A stretch of DNA of 64,000 bases. Origin: Pollutimonas sp963712655 (GTDB lineage: Bacteria > Pseudomonadota > Gammaproteobacteria > Burkholderiales > Burkholderiaceae_B). Below the pieces are notes generated by a model. It made no database searches and was not told where the DNA came from. It saw only the letters and a list, made by a program, of their open reading frames with translations. Every line of letters starts with the position of its first letter. Position 1 is the first letter of the stretch. Shown here one piece after another: positions 27,529 through 35,783 of the stretch. A program made the position numbers and the translations under genes. The DNA lies in contig CAVQIT010000008.1 of the NCBI GenBank assembly GCA_963712655.1, positions 124,001 through 188,000 of the forward strand, given 5' to 3'.

Positions 27529-28706
27529 GACGATGCCTCGGCTTTGCGCGGCGCGGCTGCAAGCTGGTGTCCCTGGGCAAGGGCGGCAATGCGCGCATCG
27601 GCCGCCTTGCGCCGCGCTATCCATAAATACAGCCCGCTGGCCAGCGCCACGATGGTCAAAAGGTCGAGCAATGCCCAAAGGATTTTCAATGGCATCCCGC
27701 CATAGTCGCCGAAATGCAATGGACGCGATAATTCAAGCGCCGTCAGATACCAGGGGGGATGAGCAATCGCCGTAACCTGGCCCGAACCCGCATCGATCAG
27801 CACGGGGGTGAACAGATGCGCGGTCAAGGGCGTTGCCCCCTTGGTCCACACCATATAGTGATGCGGCGTCGCAAACCGGTTGCCGGGGAAGTTCATGCTG
27901 ATCACCGTTCTGCCGGGCATCGCTTTGGCGGCCGCTTCCGAGGCGGCCTGTACGGAAGACAGTTCGCGGGGAGCGGCATCGTTCTTGTAGGGTTCGATGA
28001 TTTCAGCCACTTCGGTCGCCTGCCATAAACTGAACAGCGGCGTGGCCAGCTCGTTGATCACCCCGGTGACGCCCACCACACTTGCCCACACCAGCGTGAC
28101 GATGCCCAGCAAATTATGCAGGTCCAGCCATTTCAGGCGCCTTGATCTTGAGACCCGCACCGTGCCGAAGGGCAGCTTCTTCATGAACGGGCCATACAGC
28201 ACCACCCCCGAAACGATCGCCACGACAAACAGCAGCCCCATCAAGCCCAGGAACAGTTCGCCGGGCAAGCCTGCGAACAGATCCACATGCAAGGCGAGCA
28301 TGATGCCCATGAATGTCAGTTGCTCCTCGGACGCCAGCCTCCCGTCTTTCAACAGTTCGCCCGTATGCGCATCGAACTTCACGAAGTGGCTTAGCCCCGG
28401 ATCGGCATCGTGCGTCGGCGCCATTCCCACAAGCACCTGCGGCTCGGTGTCATCCATGAAGACAAAATCGATGACCTCCCGCGGGTACATGGCCCGCGCT
28501 TTCTCTACGATAAGATCGAGATTGGCCGGCGGCGTGTCCACCGGCACAGACGCATAGGGCTTGCCATCGTCCAGCCAATGTTCGATCTCTTCATGGAACA
28601 CCAGCGGCAAGCCGGTCAGGCAGATGATCAGCAAGAATAATGTGCAAACCAGGCTGGTCCATTTGTGAACCCAATACCAGGTCTTTAGCGTGGAAGCGAC
28701 AGTCAT
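27525..28706 (-). CDS. PepSY-associated membrane protein, iron-uptake reductase-like
   Basis: About 393 residues from ATG 28706. Four membrane helices are evident: WTSLVCTLFLLIICLTGLPLVF near the start, LGLMGLLFVVAIVSGVVLYGP, LLGIVTLVWASVVGVTGVI and ILWALLDLLTIVALASGLYLWIARR at the end, with a PepSY region between. HKW and HNLL histidines in the helices resemble those of inner-membrane ferric-siderophore reductases of the PiuB/FhuF-like group. It probably reduces or processes iron complexes brought in by the downstream TonB receptor. Its leader contains a perfect 22-bp inverted repeat and a Fur-like box. Confidence 0.85.
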   Translation of the reverse strand: MTVASTLKTWYWVHKWTSLVCTLFLLIICLTGLPLVFHEEIEHWLDDGKPYASVPVDTPPANLDLIVEKARAMYPREVIDFVFMDDTEPQVLVGMAPTHDADPGLSHFVKFDAHTGELLKDGRLASEEQLTFMGIMLALHVDLFAGLPGELFLGLMGLLFVVAIVSGVVLYGPFMKKLPFGTVRVSRSRRLKWLDLHNLLGIVTLVWASVVGVTGVINELATPLFSLWQATEVAEIIEPYKNDAAPRELSSVQAASEAAAKAMPGRTVISMNFPGNRFATPHHYMVWTKGATPLTAHLFTPVLIDAGSGQVTAIAHPPWYLTALELSRPLHFGDYGGMPLKILWALLDLLTIVALASGLYLWIARRKAADARIAALAQGHQLAAAPRKAEASS

Positions 28707-28725
28707 AGATTCGTTCGATTGATAA

Positions 28726-28780
28726 TCCGGGACGCAGGAATGGCATGCGCGGATCGCACATGCCATTCCTGCGTCCCGGA
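28726..28780. repeat. Perfect 22-bp inverted repeat with 11-nt loop in an operon leader
   Basis: The arms at 28726-28747 and 28759-28780 are exact reverse complements, beginning TCCGGGACGC on the left; the loop can add three more pairs (GCG/CGC). The hairpin ends 20 bases upstream of the PepSY start codon, so it would lie in the 5' leader of that mRNA. There is no following U tract, so it does not look like an ordinary terminator. Confidence 0.85.
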
Positions 28781-28813
28781 TTTCCCCCATCTGTTTTGGT
28801 ATTAATACTGCGT

Positions 28814-28832
28814 ATGATAATCGTTCCTATTA
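28814..28832 (-). promoter_or_regulatory. Candidate Fur box upstream of the PepSY-TonB receptor operon
   Basis: ATGATAATCGTTCCTATTA resembles the Fur consensus in its first ten bases (ATGATAATC) and is weaker on the other side. It overlaps AT-rich promoter-like sequence, including an inverted repeat AACTTTTTT/AAAAAAGTT at 28832-28853. Iron repression of the downstream uptake operon is expected. The rest of the interval up to the dsbC stop (28854-29052) shows no gene I can support. Confidence 0.5.
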
Positions 28833-29052
28833 ACTTTTTTAAAGAAAAAAGTTGTAACCTGGCTCGAAGGCTTGTACGAACTTGACGTTATCGGGATTGA
28901 AATCGCCGGCGCTTCAACTATCGCGCGGCACCGGACGCGCCACAAGGCGCGCCGTTGAGGCAGGCCGGATTGCGCGTCCGCGCGCTGATCCGGCCTATGT
29001 CAGAAACAGCGATGGCCGCGACAGCACTGAAGCGTCGCGTACGTTGTGTAGA

Positions 29053-29835
29053 TCAAAGAGCATCCAGCTTCTGTTGCAAGGCATCCAGCGGCAAGGCGCC
29101 GTTGACCCTCGTCCCATCGGCAAAGATGATCGCGGGAGTTCCTTGCACCATCAGCTTTTTGCCCAAGGCCAGCACCGTTTCAACAGGCGTTTCGCAATCG
29201 GCCTGCGGCGGCATCTTGCCCTCCAGCATCCAGGCGCTCCAGGTAGCCGCCTGATCCTTGGCGCACCAGATATTGCGCGCCTTCACTTTCGAGTCGGGCG
29301 ACAGGATAGGAAACAGGAACGTGTAGATAGTCGTGTTGTCGACGGCTGTCAGGGTTTCATGCAGGCGTTTGCAATAGCCGCAATTCGGGTCTTCGAAAAT
29401 GGCCATTTTCCGGGCGCCGCTGCCTTTTACCTGCTTGACGGCCAATTCCAGCGGCAACGACGAAAAAGACACCTGCGCCAGTTTTTCCAGGCGCTGCGCG
29501 GTCAAGTCCGCACGCGTGCGGGCGTCCACCAAAGCCCCCTGCAAAATGTAGTTGACCTTCGCATCGGTGTACAGTAAATCCATGCCGATCTGCACTTCGA
29601 ACAGTCCGGGAAACGGCGTGGGCCTTACCTCGGTAATATCAATACCCGGAAAACGCTCGGCGAAACCTTTGCGTATGCCTTCGGTGGACAACACCGTGGC
29701 ATCCGTTGCGGCGCCCGTCCCGGCCGCTATGCCCTGGGTCGACAATATTTTTGCATCGGCATGGGCGGGGTTGCTGATAAAAGGCAGGACGGCAAGCCAG
29801 ACGGCGGCCGCCAAACCCATGAAACTCGAACGCAT
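29053..29835 (-). CDS. dsbC: Thiol:disulfide interchange protein DsbC
   Basis: 260 residues from ATG 29835, which has an AGGAG site seven bases upstream. Signal peptide (MGLAAAVWLAVLPFISNPAHA), N-terminal dimerisation domain (IRKGFAERFPGIDITEVRPTPFPGLFEVQIG), then a thioredoxin-fold domain with active site DPNCGYCKRLHE and cis-proline loop VQGTPAII. It isomerises wrong disulfides in periplasmic proteins. Last gene of an apaG-mltA-ubiH-dsbC transcription order. Confidence 0.95.
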   Translation of the reverse strand: MRSSFMGLAAAVWLAVLPFISNPAHADAKILSTQGIAAGTGAATDATVLSTEGIRKGFAERFPGIDITEVRPTPFPGLFEVQIGMDLLYTDAKVNYILQGALVDARTRADLTAQRLEKLAQVSFSSLPLELAVKQVKGSGARKMAIFEDPNCGYCKRLHETLTAVDNTTIYTFLFPILSPDSKVKARNIWCAKDQAATWSAWMLEGKMPPQADCETPVETVLALGKKLMVQGTPAIIFADGTRVNGALPLDALQQKLDAL

Positions 29836-29971
29836 AGAAACTCCTGTAAACATGATTGTCTTGTAACATCCGCCGGATGATGACTGATATATAGGATTGT
29901 AGAGGCAACACATCAATATTGAATGACACACCCGGGGCTTGCCGTTGGCGCGGGAGCCGAATAGCGCCCTT

Positions 29972-31144
29972 TTACCGCCCCGACGCGCCCCCGATCAGGA
30001 AGCGTTTGATAAACGGCAAGCGATCGACGCATTGCATGCCGAGGTTCCGCGCCCAGGCCGCCGGGGCGGCTTGCGCCGCGAACAGACGATGCAAGCCATC
30101 GGTGGCGGCGCGCATGGCCAGGATAGGTTCGGCCCGCGCGCGCCGGTATCGATGCAGCACGCGCAGGTCGCCGGCTTTGCGGTACCTTTCCTTGCCGCTC
30201 AAAACATGTAGTAGCTCCTCCACATCGGCCAACCCCAGATTCAGGCCCTGGCCCGCCAGCGGGTGGATACGGTGCGCGGCATCGCCCACCAAGGCTATGC
30301 CTGGAGCAACCATGTCGCTATGCTCTAAAAACAGCGGAAAACCGAAGAGAGGACTGCAAACGCGCAAACGCCCCAGACGGCCGCCGCTGGCCGCGGCCAA
30401 GCGCGCTTCAAGCAAGCTGTTGCGCTCGGCTTCGGGCAATGCCATCAATGCTTTTGCTTCGGACTCGGGCATGGACCACACCATCGATACCTGATGCCCC
30501 GAGGCAATATCGGGCAAGGGCAATAAGGCCAGTACCGAATCGCCGGTAAACCATTGCAGCGCCACATTCTGATGCGGCACCTCAGCGGCCAGATGCACAA
30601 CCACGCCCATCTCGCCATATGGCCTGGATTCGTGGCGTATGCCCGCGGCCGTACGCAGCGGCGACCCGGCGCCATCGGCCCCGATCAACAGCTCTGCTTC
30701 AAGCGCAAGCCCCGAATCGGCAATGGCCGCGCCGGCTTCCAGGCGCTGGAATTTTCCGGCATGCCATGCGATGCCGAACACTTGCACAGCCTGCCGCAGC
30801 GCGCGCTCGATTTCGCTGGATTCGACTATCCATGCCAAGGTGGGTTGCGCCGCTTGCCAGGCGTGCAGGCTTAGCGCGCCGCCGCCGTCGCCATAGACTT
30901 CCATGGACTCCACCGCCGTCAGGCGGCGGGCGTCCATCATGCTCCACACGCCCAGTCTGGCAAGAAAGGCCTGGCTGGCGGGAGAAATCGCGTATACCCT
31001 GGGGCAATAAACATCGCCGCCGGGCGCGGACGGCTCTGGCCCGGGACCGAGCAAGGCGGCCTCAAAGCCCGCCTTGGCCAGCCCAAGCGCCATGGCCAAG
31101 CCCGCGATTCCGCTGCCGCATACCAGTATGGGTTCTTTATTCAT
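29972..31144 (-). CDS. FAD-dependent ubiquinone-biosynthesis hydroxylase family protein
   Basis: 390 residues of the UbiH/UbiF/COQ6 monooxygenase family: N-terminal dinucleotide fold VCGSGIAGLAMALGLAKAGF, ELLIGADGAGSPLR in the middle, and GIALVGDAAHRIHPLAGQGLNLGLADVEEL, the second FAD motif. Such enzymes hydroxylate the quinone ring during ubiquinone synthesis; which position (UbiH, UbiF or UbiI) cannot be decided here. The ATG at 31144 overlaps the mltA stop by four bases. Confidence 0.9.
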   Translation of the reverse strand: MNKEPILVCGSGIAGLAMALGLAKAGFEAALLGPGPEPSAPGGDVYCPRVYAISPASQAFLARLGVWSMMDARRLTAVESMEVYGDGGGALSLHAWQAAQPTLAWIVESSEIERALRQAVQVFGIAWHAGKFQRLEAGAAIADSGLALEAELLIGADGAGSPLRTAAGIRHESRPYGEMGVVVHLAAEVPHQNVALQWFTGDSVLALLPLPDIASGHQVSMVWSMPESEAKALMALPEAERNSLLEARLAAASGGRLGRLRVCSPLFGFPLFLEHSDMVAPGIALVGDAAHRIHPLAGQGLNLGLADVEELLHVLSGKERYRKAGDLRVLHRYRRARAEPILAMRAATDGLHRLFAAQAAPAAWARNLGMQCVDRLPFIKRFLIGGASGR

Positions 31145-32419
31145 CGCGCCGATGGAGCCCCCGCGTGTCTGGGCCACAATACCCACATGTCGCCAGGCTG
31201 TTTCATGCGCCCCGCCATGGCTCCGGCCTCGTCGCCGAACCCCCAATAAAAATCGGCGCGGGCCGCACCCTTGATGGCCGCCCCGGTGTCTTGCGCGAAC
31301 ACAAGACGTTCAAGAGGCTGACGCGAAGCCGGGTAATCGGTGGCCAGGTACAAGGGCGCGCCCAAGGGCACGAATGTCGTATCGATCGCTACCGCCCGCT
31401 GGCCGATCAGCGGAATGCCATAAGCCCCTTTGGGACCGAGTTCAGGGTCTGTTACGGCCTCTTCCCGGAAAAACACCATGGCCGGATTAACGTTGAGCAT
31501 TTCCTGCACACGGCCGGGATTGCGCCTGGCCCAGGCCTTGATGTTTTGCATGGACGTCTGGGCCAAAGGCAATTCGCCCTTCTTGGCCAGCCATTGCCCG
31601 ATCGAGGCATACGGCCGTCCATTATGATCGGCATAAGCCAAGCGTATCGTTTCGCCATCGTCGCAGCAATGCGCGGCCGGAACCCTGGATTTGCAGGAAA
31701 AAGGCCTCGACCGGATCATCGACCCAGACAATGACCGGCGGCTGGCGCTCGCTGGACGCCGCGATTTCAGCGCGGGTATCGTAGGGAACCACGCGCTGGC
31801 CCGCCAGTTTGCCGCGCACCCGCTTGCCGGCCAGCTCTGGATAAACCGATCCCAGGTCTATGGTCAGCAAATCGGCGGGAGCGGCATACAAAGGCCATTG
31901 ATAATCGCCCTGGCGCGTGCGCGACGCGCGCACCAGGGGTTCGTAATAGCCGGTTACCGTGTTTTGCGCGGGACGGCCTTCGGCTCCCAGCAAGCGCCAT
32001 GGTTCAAGCTGGGCCTGCAAGAACTGGCGAACCGCGGGCGCCGTAGCGGTGTCGGCGGTAATCCCGGACTGGACAGCCGCCGCGCATACCGGTTGCCAGG
32101 CCCGCGGCGTGGCCCTGGCCTGCATGGCCAGGGAACCCGATACCGGCCGCATCAAGCCTTTGCAGTTATTGATGAACGCCTTCCACACATGATTCAAATC
32201 ATCATTCTGCCAGCCCGGCAGCGCCGCCCACGATACCTTCTGGAACTTGCCCGCCAGGGCGCGAGGCGCGGTGTCGCGCATGGACTCCAGCGCCGGCACG
32301 CGCAGCGGCTGTTCGGCCGCGATTGCCGGGGGAATGGCCGTTTCGGGGGGAGACAACGGAGCTGTGCCGCATGCCGTCAAAAACGCCAGCAGCAATGAAG
32401 AAAACAGGATTTTTTTCAT
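31141..32419 (-). pseudogene. mltA: Membrane-bound lytic murein transglycosylase A, frameshifted
   Basis: The first frame starts at ATG 32419 with a lipoprotein signal (MKKILFSSLLLAFLTACG, lipobox LTAC) and reaches VEAFFLQIQGSGRALL. The second frame continues DDGETIRLAYADHNGRPYASIG and ends with DTGAAIKGAARADFYWGFGDEAG, which carries the catalytic Asp region of MltA. Removing one base at about 31663 joins them into GSGRALLDDGETIRL and a protein of about 425 residues. MltA cleaves peptidoglycan glycan strands from the outer membrane. Because the rest is well conserved, a sequencing error is as likely as true inactivation. Confidence 0.88.
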
Positions 32420-32439
32420 AAAATGGCCAGGCTACTGAA

Positions 32440-32814
32440 TTAGTGCAGTGTGCGCGGCACGGCAAGAACGAACTCCTGGATGGCGACCTCGAACGGGACG
32501 CCATTTTCGCCGACGCAATGATACGTGCCGCGCATGGTGCCCACCGGAGTGGGCAAGGGGCAGCCGCTGGTGTATTCGAAGCTTTCGCCCGGGCCCAGCA
32601 AGGGCTGCTGCCCAACGATGCCCAGGCCCCTGACTTCCTGGGTCTGCTGCTTGCCGTCGGTAATGATCCAGTGGCGGCTGATGACTTGGGCGGCTTGCCC
32701 GCCGTTGTTGGTGATGCGCACGGTGTAGGCAAACACGAACTGCTGTTCATCGGGTTCGGATTGCTCCGGCAAATACTGAGGGGTGACGGTAACTGCAATG
32801 TCGTAAGGTTTCAT
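32440..32814 (-). CDS. apaG: ApaG protein (Co2+/Mg2+ efflux-associated)
   Basis: 124 residues from ATG 32814, the usual length of ApaG. It shows VTVTPQYLPEQSEPDEQQFVFAYTVRITNNG, SRHWIITDG, VRGLGIVGQQPLLGPGESFEYTSGCPLPTPVGTMRGTYHCV and a hydrophobic C-terminus, matching the fibronectin-III-like fold of this family. The molecular role is not settled; it is associated with divalent-metal homeostasis. It heads the apaG-mltA-ubiH-dsbC run and is divergent from rpe. Confidence 0.95.
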   Translation of the reverse strand: MKPYDIAVTVTPQYLPEQSEPDEQQFVFAYTVRITNNGGQAAQVISRHWIITDGKQQTQEVRGLGIVGQQPLLGPGESFEYTSGCPLPTPVGTMRGTYHCVGENGVPFEVAIQEFVLAVPRTLH

Positions 32815-32944
32815 GTTCAGGGTCCAGATAAATGGCAGCCGCAATGTTCAAGGGGTCTGAACCCTTTGAAAGGAAAATCAGCGCTAACCTGTAATAATGG
32901 CACATTCGCTGCTTTGGTTCTTGCTTAACTACCGGTTTACTCCT

Positions 32945-33646
32945 ATGCCATTGACCCAACCTACCCGTATCGCCCCCAGCCTGCTGGCCGCCGACTTTGC
33001 CCGACTGGGCGAAGAAGTAAGAAATGTCGTTGCCGGTGGCGCCGACTGGATCCATCTTGATGTAATGGACAACCATTATGTGCCGAACCTGACTATGGGC
33101 CCCATGGTGTGCGAAGCGTTGCGGCCGCACACCCAGGCGCCGATAGACGTGCATCTGATGGTTGAACCCGTTGACGCCATTATCCCGCAATTTGCCAAGG
33201 CAGGCGCCAATATTATTACTTTCCATCCTGAAGCATCGCGCCACCCGGACCGGACCCTGGCCCTTATCCGGGAACACGGTTGCAAGGCGGGGCTGGTGCT
33301 CAATCCGGCGACCTCGCTCGATTGGATGGACTATGTCATGGACAAGCTTGACGTGGTGCTGCTGATGTCGGTGAATCCCGGTTTCGGCGGGCAGAAATTC
33401 ATACCGGGCATCCTGCCCAAGCTGACACAGGCGCGCCGCAAAATCGATGCCTGGATAAACACGGGCGGGCAGCGCATAGCGCTGGAAATCGACGGCGGCG
33501 TCAAGGTCGACAACATTGCGGCCATACGCGCGGCGGGCGCCGACACCTTTGTCGCCGGGTCGGCCATCTTCGGCCATCCTGACTATAAAACGGTTATTGA
33601 TGCCTTGCGCGCCGAAATCGCCAAGGGCGAATCCCTTTCAGCCTAA
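32945..33646 (+). CDS. rpe: Ribulose-phosphate 3-epimerase
   Basis: 233 residues from ATG 32945. TIM-barrel epimerase of the pentose phosphate and Calvin pathways, interconverting ribulose-5-P and xylulose-5-P. Motifs: IAPSLLAADFARLGEE, WIHLDVMDNHYVPNLTMGP (metal His and catalytic Asp), DVHLMVEP, ITFHPEAS, LLMSVNPGFGGQKFIP, EIDGGV and GADTFVAGSAIFG. The frame is open 16 codons upstream but lacks similarity there. In relatives rpe is normally followed by gph; here a repeat region, an IS element and a c-di-GMP protein intervene. Confidence 0.95.
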   Translation: MPLTQPTRIAPSLLAADFARLGEEVRNVVAGGADWIHLDVMDNHYVPNLTMGPMVCEALRPHTQAPIDVHLMVEPVDAIIPQFAKAGANIITFHPEASRHPDRTLALIREHGCKAGLVLNPATSLDWMDYVMDKLDVVLLMSVNPGFGGQKFIPGILPKLTQARRKIDAWINTGGQRIALEIDGGVKVDNIAAIRAAGADTFVAGSAIFGHPDYKTVIDALRAEIAKGESLSA

Positions 33647-34107
33647 AGAGAATAGCGCTTACTTGGCGCAGTTGTGCCGACAGAAGCTATGCCACCATGT
33701 CGGCTGGGCAGGATGTTGGATTTTTTGCCGATGGGGTTTGGTCGTCTGGCGGCGCGTTTGTATTGTTTGCCGGCGGTGTTTGTATTTCTTGTGCCGTCCG
33801 TCGGGGGTAAGGCCTGTGGCGTCCAGCCCGGTCGGCCGTTCAGGCGCCTGCGCGCCTGACACCCCGCGCTAATCTCGTCCGGCGGCCGCTGCCTGGTTGC
33901 GTTCTTCTTGGTCACTTCGGCGGCACGCCTGCCTACGATTCCGCTTGCTCGGCCTCCGACGGGCTGGCCACCACAGGCCTTACCCCCGACGGACTCCGGT
34001 GTGTCGCAAACACGGGCGCTGGCACGGTCTGGATTCTTGCGCTTCGTTGGGTCGTGTTGTTGCTGATCGAAGACGTTACAGTGCCCGGCAATTTCCGGCC
34101 CCTACGG
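33647..34107. other. Non-coding intergenic region downstream of rpe, left of the IS element
   Basis: About 460 bases in which I see no gene with domain support. Short open frames exist on both strands (for example 33643-33915 minus, a basic Lys/Arg/Pro-rich peptide), but they overlap the inverted-repeat module at 33797-33993. With 35553-35783 it was one continuous intergenic stretch before the IS element inserted. Confidence 0.6.
33797..33993. repeat. 197-bp module bounded by perfect 23-bp inverted repeats
   Basis: Arms at 33797-33819 and 33971-33993 are exact reverse complements, beginning TCCGTCGGGGGTAAGG on the left. Similarity continues inwards for about 15 more bases with a few changes (CCAGCCCG shared). 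The interior has a small hairpin (GGCGCC...GGCGCG). No transposase is inside, so it resembles a miniature or dispersed intergenic repeat rather than an autonomous element. Confidence 0.75.
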
Positions 34108-34158
34108 TGAACTGACCCCCAGAAGTTGGACACCGATCCAACCTTTGGGGTGTTTTTT

Positions 34159-34686
34159 ATGGCGAAGTACGATGAGCAATTCAAGCTATCCGTAGTGCAA
34201 AGCTACGAGACGGGGCCACAAGGCTTCAGGTCCGTTGCGCGGCGCTATGGTCTTGACTATGCGATGGTGAAGCGCTGGGTCGCTGCCTACCGGCAACATG
34301 GGCAGCTAGGCCTACGCAAGAAATTCAGCCACTACAGTGCAGAATTCAAGCTGTCTGTGCTGCACCGGATGCAGCAAGAGGAACTATCAGCCAATCAGGC
34401 GATTGCGCTGTTCAATATTCGAGGTGGGACAGGCATCATCGCTGACTGGCAATGCCGGTATCATGAGAGGGGTGTGGCTGGACTTCAGCCCAAACCCCGA
34501 GGCCGCCCGAAGAAGATGTCAGCCCCTGAATCGCCCAAATCCGCAGATCCGTTGCTTGATGACAAGCGCTCCCGCCAAGACCTGATGCAAGAGGTCCAGT
34601 ATCTGCGTGCGGAGGTGGCCTACCTAAAAAAATTGCGGGCCTTGCTTCAGGCCAAAGAGCAAGCTGCGCAGAAAAAGCGCAAGTAG
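34159..34686 (+). CDS. IS3-family transposase OrfA (helix-turn-helix)
   Basis: 175 residues with two helix-turn-helix units (FRSVARRYGLDYAMVKRWVAAYRQHG and LSANQAIALFNIRGGTGIIADWQCRY), a linker of the form PRGRPKK, and a C-terminal leucine-zipper-like segment (LMQEVQYLRAEVAYLKKLRALLQ). It binds the IS ends. It ends in an AAAAAG run (34671-34676) just before the TAG, a likely -1 frameshift window producing the OrfAB fusion. ATG 34159 is the start; the frame is open to 34126. Confidence 0.9.
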   Translation: MAKYDEQFKLSVVQSYETGPQGFRSVARRYGLDYAMVKRWVAAYRQHGQLGLRKKFSHYSAEFKLSVLHRMQQEELSANQAIALFNIRGGTGIIADWQCRYHERGVAGLQPKPRGRPKKMSAPESPKSADPLLDDKRSRQDLMQEVQYLRAEVAYLKKLRALLQAKEQAAQKKRK

Positions 34687-35519
34687 TGCTCGAACTGAGG
34701 CAAGGCCACACGTTGACGAGGCTGCTGAAGGCAGCGGACCTGTCACGCAGCACGTTTTACTATCAGGCCAAGGCCCAGCAGACTGAGGATCCGCATGCGG
34801 GGTTAAAGGCACGCATCCGCGCTGTGTATGAGTGTCACAAGGGCCGCTACGGCTACCGACGCATTACGGCGGCGCTACGCCAGGCAGGTGAGATGGTCAA
34901 CCACAAGACGGTACAGCGACTGATGCAGGCAGTGGGACTGAAGTCTCTGGTGCGGCCAAAAAAGTACCGTTCCTATCGAGGACAGCAAGCCAATGTCCCT
35001 AATGTCCTGGCTCGCCAATTCCAGGCACAACGACCGAATCAGAAGTGGGTCACTGATGTGACCGAGTTCAACGTCCAGGGACACAGGCTGTATCTCTCAC
35101 CAGTGATGGACCTGTACAACGGCGAAATTGTGTCCTATACAATGCAGCGGCGGCCTCACTTCCCACTGGTGAGCAGCATGCTCAAAAAGGCGCTGGCCAA
35201 GCTCTCTGGCAAGGACGCTCCGCTCCTGCATTCCGACCAAGGCTGGCAATATCAAATGCCCGCCTATCAGCGTCAACTCATCGAGCGGGGTCTGACCCAG
35301 AGCATGTCACGCAGGGGAAACTGTCTGGACAATGCCGCCATGGAAAGCTTCTTCGGCACCCTGAAGTCCGAGTTCTTCTATCTGAACCGCTTCGAGAGTA
35401 TTGAGCAACTCCAGGCCGGCATCCGCCAGTACATCCACTACTACAATCACGACCGCATCAGGACCAAACTAAAAGGCCTGAGTCCGGTGCAATACCGAAC
35501 TCAGGCCTTGGCCCTCTAA
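34686..35519 (+). CDS. IS3-family transposase OrfB (DDE integrase)
   Basis: 277 residues with an N-terminal HTH_21-type region (LSRSTFYYQAK... GRYGYRRITAALRQ) and an rve/DDE catalytic core: first Asp in WVTDVTEF, second in LLHSDQGWQYQ, Glu in NAAMESFFGTLKSE. All three catalytic residues are present. The frame starts with a GTG overlapping the OrfA stop region and lies in the -1 frame relative to OrfA, so expression is probably by ribosomal slippage as OrfAB. Confidence 0.92.
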   Translation: MLELRQGHTLTRLLKAADLSRSTFYYQAKAQQTEDPHAGLKARIRAVYECHKGRYGYRRITAALRQAGEMVNHKTVQRLMQAVGLKSLVRPKKYRSYRGQQANVPNVLARQFQAQRPNQKWVTDVTEFNVQGHRLYLSPVMDLYNGEIVSYTMQRRPHFPLVSSMLKKALAKLSGKDAPLLHSDQGWQYQMPAYQRQLIERGLTQSMSRRGNCLDNAAMESFFGTLKSEFFYLNRFESIEQLQAGIRQYIHYYNHDRIRTKLKGLSPVQYRTQALAL

Positions 35520-35783
35520 TCTATGACCGTCCAACTTCTGGGGGTCAGTTCAACGGGTGGGCCGAAAATAGCCTTACACGGTTGGGCACGCGACGGGGCT
35601 GTTGATTCGACAGGATTACGGCCAATCTTGCAGATCTTGCCGTGCAAGATGATCATGGGCCTGGGAAGTGTGATTAGAGGCTGTGAGCACCTTGCACAGA
35701 TTTTGTATGCCCGAGCTTCCACTTGCGTAACGTGATCGGCCACGAAAACACCCCCAAAATCATAGCAGCCGCGAATCGAGGTG

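Larger units (their letters stand above)
34108..35552 (+). mobile_element. IS3-family insertion sequence, complete, with 4-bp target duplication
   Basis: 1445 bp bounded by 24-bp inverted repeats starting TGAACTGACCCCCAGAAG on the left and matched at 35529-35552 on the right. The flanks carry a direct repeat ACGG (34104-34107 and 35553-35556), the expected target duplication. Inside are two overlapping frames typical of the family, with the second in the -1 frame. Intact ends, intact frames and target duplication point to a recent and probably functional insertion. Confidence 0.95.

Noticed and set aside
33643..33915. 90-codon basic minus-strand frame
   Set aside because: Covers part of the inverted-repeat module; composition looks like translated repeat, not a gene.
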